The position numbers and the translations under genes were made by a program. 8,423 nt of DNA from Firm-04 sp045596625 (lineage in GTDB: Bacteria; Bacillota; Clostridia; Oscillospirales; Ruminococcaceae): NCBI GenBank assembly GCA_045596625.1, contig JAZOCU010000058.1, positions 1-8,423 of the forward strand, written 5' to 3'. Position 1 is the first letter of the stretch. Each line of letters begins with the position of its first letter. Positions 1 to 5,650 of this stretch are shown here, one piece after another. The notes beneath the pieces are model-generated. The model had not been told where the DNA came from. It searched no databases and saw only the letters and a program-made list of their open reading frames with translations.

Positions 1-1538
1 AATGCCTTCTGATAGACATTGAAGGTGACATCGTTGCTGATGGCAAGCGTCATATCGGTTTGCGTAAAGCCGCGCTCCGCGATCCATGACGGTACGGGTG
101 TCAGACGGGTATCCAATGCAACATAGAGTGTAATCGGCTCTTTGGCAGCGAATGTAGCAAGATCGGATGTGAAATACTTGGAATCGCAGGCTGTCTGAAT
201 GAATTCAGCTCCCAGCAGTGCATCGGGTACAGCGGTATAGGTGAAGTCACGATCTCCGAATGCAATGCTGCCTACGGAGAGATTTTCAGCAATTTTCCAA
301 TTGGCAGCATTGGTTCTGTCGTTGACGGTCACCTCGGAGATCAGATTGCCGTTGATCACGACCGGAGGTGTTGTCATGTTGAAATAATAGGGTGTCCAGC
401 CATTGAGATAACTCTCTCTGGTGACATTACAGGAATACAGTACAGTACCGGGCGTGCGGCTGCCGGTATTGACACCGCCGCCGCTGACGGTGGTAGTGCC
501 GAATTCGCGGAAGGTTGCCTGAGAAGGATCCACACCACTCATACTGGTCCAGCCGACAGGGGTAATGATGCCTTCATACTGAAGCTTTGTATTGTAGAAG
601 AGGACATGTGCCGTATTCTGCCAAGGACGGCCGAAGTAACCGGGACTTGCAATCAGATTGGGATTGGCAGTAACGGTACAGTTCCAGAAAAGATAACCCA
701 AGGTCTGTTCTCGTGCGGCAGTGATATATCCGCCCACGGCCTTATCGGAATAGCCGCCGAAAGACAGTTCGCATTCATCGAATACGATATCACCGCTGCC
801 AAAGATGTAATCGGTATTGCCTTCGATTTTGCAATCCTTGAAATAGGCGGCAGCAGAGGTGTAAAGTGTATCCTGACTGCTGTAGAAATTGCAGTTGTAG
901 AATTCAGAATAAGCAGCCTCCACACAGCAGGCAGCGGCACGTTCCGTTGCGGTCTTGGAGCGTACTTCCACTCCGTTATAGCGCTGATAGGTAATGCTGG
1001 ATTCACCGGAAATCGAAACACCGTCTGCAATTTCCTCACTGGTCATGTAGCGGTTGAAGCTGTTTTCAAAGGTAATGTTTTCTGCACGGAAATATTTTGC
1101 GCCGGAATTGATGCGTACTGCAGTGCCCCAGCGCGCGGGCTTACCCTTTGCGGATTTGGCTGCGGCATTGGCTGCATTATAATATCCGCTGTTGTCGCAG
1201 GAATAATACTGATAACCGATGCCGTAATACCATGTCAGCAATACTTCACCGCCGCTTGGATTGCTGTTGACAAAAGAGAGATATGGTGTGTTGACGATGA
1301 TCTGCTCACGATAGGTACCGGGCGCAATGGCAATGGTAATACGGTCTGCCTCACTGGAAGGCTTCATGGAAGCGGCAGCATTGACAGCCTCAGTCACGGT
1401 ACGGTAGGTTCCGCCGGCGCCAACGGTAATGGTAGTTGCAGCCGATACGGATTGCGGCATTACAGGCAGCATTGTACAAGTGATCAGAATACCCAGTGCA
1501 GCAGATGCTGTACGGCGCAGGGTCTGAATGAATGACAT
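1..1538 (-). CDS. Secreted pectin methylesterase (pectinesterase, CE8), C-terminus cut by window edge
   Basis: The enzyme removes methyl esters from homogalacturonan outside the cell, opening pectin to lyases. My translation gives 512 residues before the left edge. Residues 1-33 form a signal peptide: RR near the N-terminus, a hydrophobic core, and a likely cleavage after VSA. Residues ~34-390 are the pectinesterase beta-helix, with QDTLY (Q222, D223 acid/base), DYIFG (D243 nucleophile) and GRPW (R304). Residues ~390-512 form a further module (GDRDFTY, LYVALDTR, PSWI) of a type I recall from other ruminococcal pectin enzymes; its function is not clear. The start is ATG at 1538, with AGGAGG about 8 bases upstream. 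One oddity is that the upstream motif, HQAVAL in plant enzymes, reads ERAAAC here, so R200 replaces a substrate-binding glutamine. A dockerin or anchor may lie beyond the edge. The catalytic family is secure; the C-terminal module is not. Confidence 0.93.
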   Translation of the reverse strand, partial: MSFIQTLRRTASAALGILITCTMLPVMPQSVSAATTITVGAGGTYRTVTEAVNAAASMKPSSEADRITIAIAPGTYREQIIVNTPYLSFVNSNPSGGEVLLTWYYGIGYQYYSCDNSGYYNAANAAAKSAKGKPARWGTAVRINSGAKYFRAENITFENSFNRYMTSEEIADGVSISGESSITYQRYNGVEVRSKTATERAAACCVEAAYSEFYNCNFYSSQDTLYTSAAAYFKDCKIEGNTDYIFGSGDIVFDECELSFGGYSDKAVGGYITAAREQTLGYLFWNCTVTANPNLIASPGYFGRPWQNTAHVLFYNTKLQYEGIITPVGWTSMSGVDPSQATFREFGTTTVSGGGVNTGSRTPGTVLYSCNVTRESYLNGWTPYYFNMTTPPVVINGNLISEVTVNDRTNAANWKIAENLSVGSIAFGDRDFTYTAVPDALLGAEFIQTACDSKYFTSDLATFAAKEPITLYVALDTRLTPVPSWIAERGFTQTDMTLAISNDVTFNVYQKA

Positions 1539-1562
1539 AGTGAATTCCTCCTTGCGTGTGAT

Positions 1563-1591
1563 TGCGGAGTAAAAAGAGGTTCATCTCCGCA
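1563..1591 (-). other. Hairpin in the pectinesterase 5' leader
   Basis: TGCGGAG (1563-1569) and CTCCGCA (1585-1591) are perfect 7-bp complements around a 15-base loop. They lie in the predicted untranslated leader, just upstream of the ribosome binding site. There is no T-run, so this is not an intrinsic terminator. It may stabilise the mRNA or affect translation; that role is inferred. Confidence 0.5.
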
Positions 1592-1612
1592 GTTTAAAGC
1601 ATATGGTCGGCT

Positions 1613-1666
1613 AATTGTGATATTATAGCATAGAAATCCGGATGTGTATAGCGAAATGTCACAATT
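1613..1666. promoter_or_regulatory. Inverted repeat bracketing the pectinesterase promoter, candidate operator
   Basis: AATTGTGA (1613-1620) and its exact reverse complement TCACAATT (1659-1666) enclose the whole promoter. One arm sits at the predicted transcription start and the other just upstream of the -35 hexamer. The arm centres are 46 bases apart. Such a layout would suit a repressor or activator controlling a catabolic gene. No regulator gene is present in the window, and the 8-bp match in AT-rich DNA could arise by chance. Confidence 0.4.
1622..1650 (-). promoter_or_regulatory. Pectinesterase promoter (extended -10)
   Basis: On the minus strand a perfect TATAAT (1627-1622) is preceded by TGC (1630-1628), giving an extended -10. 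A weak -35, TATACA (1650-1645), lies 17 bases upstream. The predicted start near 1615 gives a leader of about 77 bases. The weak -35 with a strong -10 fits a gene that needs activation or is helped by the upstream A/T tracts. Confidence 0.65.
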
Positions 1667-1684
1667 TTTATGAGCAATTGTCTC

Positions 1685-1747
1685 TTTTTTGTCTGTAAAC
1701 AGAGGTTTCATTGATTTTTTTGAAAAAACAGAATTTTTTTAAAAAAA
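1685..1747. other. A/T-tract region, possible UP element or bent DNA
   Basis: Runs T6 (1685-1690), T7 (1715-1721), A6 (1723-1728), T7 (1734-1740) and A7 (1741-1747) recur at roughly helical spacing. They lie between the divergent pectinesterase and tRNA promoters and end about five bases before the tRNA -35. A small palindrome, TCTGT-AA-ACAGA, sits at 1692-1703. The region probably bends and could raise expression of both promoters; this is inferred from composition only. Confidence 0.35.
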
Positions 1748-1751
1748 CCGC

Positions 1752-1780
1752 TTGACAAATCAAATGGGGTGTGATATAAT
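1752..1780 (+). promoter_or_regulatory. Consensus promoter of the tRNA-Arg gene
   Basis: TTGACA (1752-1757) and TATAAT (1775-1780) are both perfect matches to the housekeeping sigma consensus, with an optimal 17-base spacer. Transcription should begin near 1787, about 33 bases before the tRNA. Such a strong promoter is usual for stable RNA. Confidence 0.88.
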
Positions 1781-1819
1781 ATCTGAGGTTTGAGGATGCT
1801 CAACCATATGTTTTCTTAT

Positions 1820-1893
1820 GCGCCGATAGCTCAGCTGGATAGAGTAACTGGCTACGAACCAGTAGGTCGGGGGTTCGAATCCCTTTCGGCGCA
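1820..1893 (+). tRNA. tRNA-Arg (anticodon ACG)
   Basis: A complete 74-base cloverleaf can be folded. The acceptor stem is GCGCCGA/TCGGCGC with discriminator A. The D stem is GCTC/GAGT, the anticodon stem ACTGG/CCAGT and the anticodon loop CTACGAA, reading ACG. The variable loop is AGGTC, and the T arm GGGGG-TTCGAAT-CCCTT has two adjacent G-U pairs. The A at position 34 would be deaminated to inosine, so this tRNA reads CGU, CGC and CGA codons. The 3' CCA is not encoded (TCC follows), so a CCA-adding enzyme must complete it. It has its own promoter and terminator and appears to be a single-gene unit. Confidence 0.97.
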
Positions 1894-1897
1894 TCCC

Positions 1898-1933
1898 AAA
1901 AAGGCTTCTGTTTCTGCAACAGAAGCCTTTTTT
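1898..1933. terminator. Bidirectional intrinsic terminator between tRNA-Arg and the pseudouridine synthase
   Basis: A 12-bp perfect stem, AAGGCTTCTGTT (1901-1912) with AACAGAAGCCTT (1918-1929), encloses a 5-base loop. A T-run follows on the plus strand (to 1933), and an A-run from 1898 gives a T-run on the minus strand. It begins five bases after the tRNA and ends about 30 bases beyond the stop of the convergent gene, so it can serve both. Confidence 0.9.
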
Positions 1934-1963
1934 GTTTGTGCTATGTGCTTGAGGCATATTGGC

Positions 1964-2932
1964 TTATTCGATGACGATATCGGGGAAATACCGTTTGCAG
2001 AATGACGGTGTAAACCGGAACTGCTGATGATTCATCGACGAAAGACAGCATTCCTCAGAAGAGAAGGCAAAACGGATGCGATAAGCAGCCAATAGCTGAA
2101 AACGCTCGTAATAGCGTTTGTTTGCGTTGATGTCTCCATAGCGTGCATCACCAAGGATAGGGCAATGGAGTGCAGCAAGCTGTGCGCGGATCTGATGCGT
2201 TCTTCCGGTATAGAGCGTCACACGAAGCAGGGAAAGATCGGAGGTCTTGGCAAGCACCTCATAGCCGGTACGGATCTCTCGGAATCCCGGCGCCGGCAAG
2301 GATGAAAGTGCAACCTGATTGTGCTCGCCTTTGCAATGATATGCCGTAACGATATCCTTCTTTTTCGGCGGAGATCCTGCAGTGATGCACAAATATTCCT
2401 TCTGCACTTCTCCCAGACGGATCTTTTCATTCATGCAGCGCAAGGCAGCAGCTGTTTTGGCACCCAGTACAAGTCCCTCGGTATTGCGGTCGAGCCGATT
2501 GCAAAGGGCGGGCGAAAAGCTTTGTTCTGTCTCAGGCAGATAGTCTCCTTTTTCGATCAGATAGGAAAGAAAGCGAGCGATCAGCGTATCCTTTGTGCCG
2601 CAGTCATCTGCGTGTACCGGAATCCCCGCAGGCTTATAAAGGACTGCAAGCGCATGGTTTTCAAACAGGATCTCCGGCTTGGGAAGCGGTTGATCTGTTT
2701 GCTGCGCAGTCTGTGTTTTACGGATCGCAAAGCAGTTATCCGGAAGATATACGCGCAGTTCATCTCCGCATTGCAGTATGGTTTCCGGCAAACAGCGCTT
2801 ACCGGAACACTTGATATCCTTTTTACGGAAGGCTTTGTAAAGAAGTGCATGAGGCAGCTGAGGACAGGCTTTTTTCAGAAACTTATCGGCACGTTGACCG
2901 GCATCGTTGATGCCAATGGTAAAGATCTGCAT
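1964..2932 (-). CDS. RluA-family pseudouridine synthase with N-terminal S4 domain
   Basis: The predicted 322-residue cytoplasmic enzyme converts specific uridines in structured RNA, probably 23S rRNA, to pseudouridine. Residues ~12-65 resemble an S4 RNA-binding domain (RADKFL, FRKKDIKCSGKRC). The catalytic domain follows: KPAGIPVH (100-107), the motif NRLDRNTEGL with catalytic D148, KEY with the conserved tyrosine Y180, TGRTHQIR (242-249) and GDARYG (261-266). The usual HRLD...TSG reads NRLD...TEG here. An in-frame ATG at 2962 would add ten residues, but it overlaps the -10 region and has no ribosome binding site. The ATG at 2932 has AAGGAG seven bases upstream and starts at the expected S4 sequence. 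The target uridine cannot be told from sequence, so no rlu symbol is given. The gene stands alone with its own promoter. Confidence 0.92.
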   Translation of the reverse strand: MQIFTIGINDAGQRADKFLKKACPQLPHALLYKAFRKKDIKCSGKRCLPETILQCGDELRVYLPDNCFAIRKTQTAQQTDQPLPKPEILFENHALAVLYKPAGIPVHADDCGTKDTLIARFLSYLIEKGDYLPETEQSFSPALCNRLDRNTEGLVLGAKTAAALRCMNEKIRLGEVQKEYLCITAGSPPKKKDIVTAYHCKGEHNQVALSSLPAPGFREIRTGYEVLAKTSDLSLLRVTLYTGRTHQIRAQLAALHCPILGDARYGDINANKRYYERFQLLAAYRIRFAFSSEECCLSSMNHQQFRFTPSFCKRYFPDIVIE

Positions 2933-2939
2933 AACAGGG

Positions 2940-2945
2940 CTCCTT
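2940..2945 (-). promoter_or_regulatory. Ribosome binding site deciding the pseudouridine synthase start
   Basis: AAGGAG on the minus strand lies seven bases upstream of the ATG at 2932. The longer in-frame ATG at 2962 has no such site, so the shorter start is preferred. Confidence 0.85.
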
Positions 2946-2962
2946 CCGCTTGAGATAGCCAT

Positions 2963-2991
2963 ATTATAGCAGATAGCAAGGAAAAATGCAA
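2963..2991 (-). promoter_or_regulatory. Promoter of the pseudouridine synthase (extended -10)
   Basis: TATAAT (2968-2963, minus strand) is preceded by TGC, an extended -10. TTGCAT (2991-2986) lies 17 bases upstream as a partial -35. Transcription should begin near 2956, leaving a leader of about 24 bases. Confidence 0.72.
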
Positions 2992-3053
2992 GCAGCCGGC
3001 AGGCATGGTTTTACCGATATCCGATCTTGAGCGAAAAAAATTTTTGCATCCTC

Positions 3054-3082
3054 TTGACAAAGTGAATCGTGCGTGCTATAAT
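3054..3082 (+). promoter_or_regulatory. Promoter of the T-box/trpB2 unit
   Basis: A perfect TTGACA (3054-3059) and a perfect TATAAT (3077-3082) are separated by 17 bases, and TGC precedes the -10 as an extended element. Transcription should begin near 3089, just before the T-box. So strong a promoter implies that control is exerted mainly by the riboswitch downstream. Confidence 0.88.
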
Positions 3083-3088
3083 GCAAAC

Positions 3089-3356
3089 AGAAACCGTTGA
3101 AGCGGAGATAACGGTGATTATGCTTTTACAGAGAGTTCGGGATTGCTGAGAGCCGAATGAAACACAGATCATCAAATGGCCCGCTGAGGGCGCAGTCGGT
3201 CAGTTCCGACCGGTAAAACTGCGACGTGTCAGGCATACGTCAGTTGTCAAGGGTATGTTAGTACCCGCAAAGGGCACGGTTTTTCCGTGAATCAAGGTGG
3301 CACCGCGAGCATCCGCTCGTCCTTGACGTTTTGTTTGTCGAGGATGGGCGTTTTTT
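3089..3356 (+). promoter_or_regulatory. Tryptophan T-box riboswitch (tRNA-Trp sensing leader)
   Basis: This leader lets uncharged tRNA-Trp switch on the downstream gene. Stem I can be drawn: base helix AGCGG (3101-3105) with CCGCT (3181-3185), flanked by GA pairs fitting a K-turn. Above it is an internal loop (AGATAA C / AAATGGC), then helix GGTGAT (3113-3118) with ATCATC (3168-3173). Next come AGAGA at 3130-3134 and the distal hairpin TTCGG/CCGAA. The specifier is read as UGG (3177-3179), the Trp codon. Further stems follow at 3191-3223, 3223-3241 and 3251-3266. The T-box core starts AATCAAGGTGGCACCGCG (3290-3307). Its UGGC (3298-3301) would pair with a tRNA 3' end having discriminator G, as in bacterial tRNA-Trp. 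This argues against the alternative AUG (Met) register, because tRNA-Met carries A73. Trp specificity is also supported by the trpB2 gene. Confidence 0.93.
3292..3356 (+). terminator. T-box antiterminator and competing intrinsic terminator
   Basis: Two exclusive folds share bases. The antiterminator pairs TCAAGG (3292-3297) with CCTTGA (3321-3326), leaves the seven-base bulge UGGCACC, and continues with GCGAGC pairing GCTCGT around an ATCC loop. The terminator pairs CGCTCGTCCTTGAC (3314-3327) with GTCGAGGATGGGCG (3337-3350), 14 pairs including wobbles, followed by six Ts (3351-3356). Nearly all of the antiterminator 3' arm lies inside the terminator 5' arm, so bound uncharged tRNA should give read-through. 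Confidence 0.92.
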
Positions 3357-3397
3357 GTTTCTATGGCTGTTCTCGACCCCGTCAGAAGGGGACTGCA

Positions 3398-3422
3398 TAT
3401 CGGTTCCCGATACCGAAAGGAG
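3398..3422 (+). promoter_or_regulatory. trpB2 ribosome binding site with adjacent small hairpin
   Basis: AAAGGAG (3416-3422) lies eight bases before the ATG at 3431 and fixes that start. Just upstream, TATCGG (3398-3403) and CCGATA (3407-3412) form a 6-bp hairpin with a 3-base loop, leaving the ribosome binding site unpaired. Any effect of the hairpin on translation is speculation. Confidence 0.6.
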
Positions 3423-3430
3423 TGTTTGCA

Positions 3431-4804
3431 ATGTCCGTTCAGAAAGAAATCCCTTACAAGATCTATTTGCAAGAAAGTGAGATGCCGAAACAGTGGTATA
3501 ATCTGCGTGCAGATATGCAAAAAAAACCTGCACCGCTGTTGAATCCCCAAACACGTCAGGCATCTACGCTGGAGGAGCTGTCTCAGGTATTCTGCCGAGA
3601 GCTTGCCATTCAGGAGCTGAACGATACGGATGCGTATATTGATATTCCGCAGGAGATTCTTGATTTTTATAAAATGTATCGTCCTGCACCGCTGGTACGT
3701 GCTTATTGTCTGGAAAAAAAGCTGGGTACCCCTGCCCATATCTACTATAAATTTGAGGGCAACAATACTTCGGGCAGTCATAAGCTGAATTCCGCAATCG
3801 CGCAGGCATATTATGCCAAGCAGCAGGGATTAAAGGGAGTGACGACAGAAACCGGTGCCGGTCAGTGGGGCACAGCGCTTTCCATGGCTTGCTCGTATTT
3901 TGATCTGGATTGCAAGGTGTTCATGGTAAAAGTCAGCTATGAGCAGAAGCCTTTTCGTCGGGAAGTCATGCGGACTTACGGTGCATCCGTAACGCCCTCT
4001 CCCTCAGAATCCACCGCCGTAGGCAGAAAGATTCTGGCTGCGCATCCCGGAACCGGCGGCAGTCTGGGCTGTGCGATTTCCGAGGCAGTAGAAACGGCAT
4101 TGTCTCTGGATGGATATCGCTATGTATTGGGAAGCGTGCTCAATCAGGTAATGCTGCATCAATCGGTAATCGGTCTTGAAACCAAAGCAGCGCTGGATCA
4201 ATACGGGATCACCCCCGATATTATCATTGGTTGTGCCGGCGGCGGCTCCAATCTGGGTGGTTTGATCGCGCCCTTTATGGGAGAAAAACTTCGCGGTGAA
4301 AAGGATTATCGTTTTATTGCTGTTGAGCCTGCGACCTGCCCCAGCCTGACTCGCGGCCGTTATGTTTATGATTATTGTGATACAGGCAGAGTATGTCCGC
4401 TGGCCAAAATGTATACACTGGGCTGCGAATATATGCCCGCACCGACCCATGCAGGCGGCTTGCGGTATCACGGTATGAGCAGTACGCTTTCTGAGCTGTA
4501 TGATCAGGGCTTGATGGAAGCAACCACTGTGCAGCAGACCGAAGTCTTCCGTGCGGCACAGCAGTTTGCTCAGATCGAGGGTATTTTGCCTGCTCCGGAA
4601 AGTGCACATGCAATTCGCGTTGCAATGGATGAGGCGCTCAAATGCAAGGAGAGCGGTGAAGCGAAGACGATTGTATTTGGCTTAACCGGCACCGGTTATT
4701 TTGATATGCCTGCTTACCAGAAGCATAACGATGGTACATTGACGGATTATATCCCTTCCGATGAGGAGATTGAAGCGGCACTTGCCAAGCTGCCCCAGCA
4801 GTAA
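3431..4804 (+). CDS. trpB: TrpB2-type tryptophan synthase beta chain (PLP enzyme)
   Basis: The predicted 457-residue cytoplasmic enzyme joins indole with serine (or, in some TrpB2 enzymes, O-phosphoserine) to make tryptophan. Visible motifs are NNTSGSHKLNSA with the PLP-binding lysine K118, ETGAGQWG (140-147, with the catalytic-position E140), the PLP phosphate loop GCAGGGSN (267-274) and EGILPAPESAHA (383-394). W in GQWG, where classic TrpB1 has GQHG, the extended N-terminus and the overall length mark the TrpB2 group, which generally works without the TrpA subunit. An in-frame upstream extension runs back into the T-box and is not coding; ATG 3431 has a good ribosome binding site. No trpA, trpC or trpD lies nearby, so indole salvage or a backup role is likely. 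Expression should depend on uncharged tRNA-Trp through the T-box. The family is secure; which amino donor it uses is not known. Confidence 0.95.
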   Translation: MSVQKEIPYKIYLQESEMPKQWYNLRADMQKKPAPLLNPQTRQASTLEELSQVFCRELAIQELNDTDAYIDIPQEILDFYKMYRPAPLVRAYCLEKKLGTPAHIYYKFEGNNTSGSHKLNSAIAQAYYAKQQGLKGVTTETGAGQWGTALSMACSYFDLDCKVFMVKVSYEQKPFRREVMRTYGASVTPSPSESTAVGRKILAAHPGTGGSLGCAISEAVETALSLDGYRYVLGSVLNQVMLHQSVIGLETKAALDQYGITPDIIIGCAGGGSNLGGLIAPFMGEKLRGEKDYRFIAVEPATCPSLTRGRYVYDYCDTGRVCPLAKMYTLGCEYMPAPTHAGGLRYHGMSSTLSELYDQGLMEATTVQQTEVFRAAQQFAQIEGILPAPESAHAIRVAMDEALKCKESGEAKTIVFGLTGTGYFDMPAYQKHNDGTLTDYIPSDEEIEAALAKLPQQ

Positions 4805-4838
4805 GCGCTCGTTCTGCTTGGATTTGATGTAACAATAC

Positions 4839-4882
4839 AAAACCGAGGAATCTGTTCGATAAAAACAGATTCCTCGGTTTTT
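4839..4882. terminator. Bidirectional intrinsic terminator between trpB2 and pyrE
   Basis: An 18-bp perfect stem pairs the arm at 4839-4856 (core CCGAGGAATCTGTT) with the arm at 4864-4881 around a 7-base loop. T-runs occur on both strands. It starts 35 bases after the trpB2 stop and lies 16 bases beyond the pyrE stop, so it serves both convergent genes. Confidence 0.92.
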
Positions 4883-4898
4883 GTTATATCTGTGTGGA

Positions 4899-5555
4899 TT
4901 ATTCCACGCCGTATTCTGCGCGATAAGCACGCATCTGTTCTAAATATGCCTTGCCGTCGATCACATCATTCTCAATGGCAGCGATAATATCGGTGAGGGT
5001 AACGATTGCCTTTACCTCGATGCCGAACTCTGCCTTGACCTCCTGCACAGCGGATTTCTCGCTGTTGAGGCCACGCTCCTGACGGTCAACGGTAATGACC
5101 ATGCCGGTGATATCAACATCTGCAACAGATTTGAGCTTGGGATATACCTCACGCAATGCTTTGCCGGAAGTCATAACATCCTCGATGAGCACGACTTTTG
5201 TGCCGTCTTTCAATGCACTGCCGACCAGCATGCCGCCTTCACCGTGATCCTTGACCTCTTTGCGATCATAGCAGTAGCCGACCTCAACGCCGTGATCCTT
5301 CCACAGAGCGATTGCCGCAGCAGCAGCCAGCGGGATTCCCTTGTAGGCAGGTCCGAAGAGCACTTCTGCTTTTATATCGTTTTCCTGCATGCAGGCTGCA
5401 TAATATTCGCCCAGACGGCAAAGCTGCTTACCGGTTTTATAATTGCCGGTATTGATGAAATACGGTGCTTTTCTGCCGCTTTTCAATGTGAACTCACCGA
5501 AAGTAAGCACACCGCATTCAGCCATAAAACGAATAAATCCTTCCTTATAGGTCAT
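4899..5555 (-). CDS. pyrE: Orotate phosphoribosyltransferase
   Basis: The 218-residue enzyme transfers ribose phosphate from PRPP to orotate, giving OMP, the fifth step of pyrimidine synthesis; it acts in the cytoplasm, usually as a dimer. Seen in the sequence are LKSGRKAPYF (25-34) near the N-terminus, FGPAYKGIPL (68-77), the flexible catalytic loop YDRKEVKDHGEGG (96-108) and the PRPP motif VVLIEDVMTSGKA (122-134 region). Length fits the family. An open frame extends 33 codons further upstream, but that stretch covers the promoter and leader. ATG 5555 begins the conserved domain and has AAAGGCGG 9-16 bases before it. No pyrF or other pyr gene is beside it. It is convergent with trpB2 and sits downstream of the dGTPase-like gene, with its own promoter between them. 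Confidence 0.96.
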   Translation of the reverse strand: MTYKEGFIRFMAECGVLTFGEFTLKSGRKAPYFINTGNYKTGKQLCRLGEYYAACMQENDIKAEVLFGPAYKGIPLAAAAAIALWKDHGVEVGYCYDRKEVKDHGEGGMLVGSALKDGTKVVLIEDVMTSGKALREVYPKLKSVADVDITGMVITVDRQERGLNSEKSAVQEVKAEFGIEVKAIVTLTDIIAAIENDVIDGKAYLEQMRAYRAEYGVE

Positions 5556-5564
5556 AGAACAGTT

Positions 5565-5572
5565 CCGCCTTT
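5565..5572 (-). promoter_or_regulatory. pyrE ribosome binding site
   Basis: AAAGGCGG on the minus strand is a slightly imperfect, somewhat distant Shine-Dalgarno sequence for the ATG at 5555. It is the only candidate near the start of the conserved protein, so it supports that start over upstream ones. Confidence 0.55.
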
Positions 5573-5588
5573 CATGTTTTGTATTGCA

Positions 5589-5604
5589 AACGGCATCAGC
5601 CGTT
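5589..5604 (-). other. Hairpin in the pyrE leader
   Basis: AACGGC (5589-5594) and GCCGTT (5599-5604) form a perfect 6-bp stem with a 4-base loop in the predicted leader. There is no T-run, so this is not a classic attenuator. Its role is unknown. Confidence 0.4.
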
Positions 5605-5616
5605 ATGTTCTGTTTT

Positions 5617-5645
5617 ATTATACAGGAAAGAATGAAAAAATGCAA
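5617..5645 (-). promoter_or_regulatory. pyrE promoter
   Basis: On the minus strand TTGCAT (5645-5640) and a perfect TATAAT (5622-5617) are 17 bases apart. The promoter begins six bases after the stop of the upstream gene and predicts a leader of about 55 bases. It uses the same partial -35 hexamer as the pseudouridine synthase promoter. Confidence 0.7.
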
Positions 5646-5650
5646 GCCCT

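Noticed and set aside
606..1535. Long plus-strand open frame opposite the pectinesterase (309 codons)
   Set aside because: The minus strand encodes a clear pectinesterase with signal peptide and catalytic motifs across this stretch; the plus-strand product has no recognisable domain and low-complexity composition.
1563..1591. Leader hairpin as a transcription attenuator of the pectinesterase
   Set aside because: The 7-bp stem lacks a following T-run on the transcribed strand, and no alternative antiterminator pairing is visible.
1790..2005. Open frame running through tRNA-Arg
   Set aside because: It is a translation of the tRNA and terminator; peptides of the QLDRVTGYEPVGRGFESLSAH kind are a familiar tRNA artefact.
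2321..2953. Plus-strand open frame of 210 codons opposite the pseudouridine synthase
   Set aside because: It is a shadow of a well-supported minus-strand gene and has no domain or ribosome binding site of note.
3287..3430. N-terminal extension of trpB2
   Set aside because: These codons overlap the T-box core and terminator; the conserved protein starts at ATG 3431 with its own ribosome binding site.
4004..4609. Minus-strand open frame of 201 codons opposite trpB2
   Set aside because: It lies wholly within trpB2, has no plausible start signal, and shows no recognisable domain.
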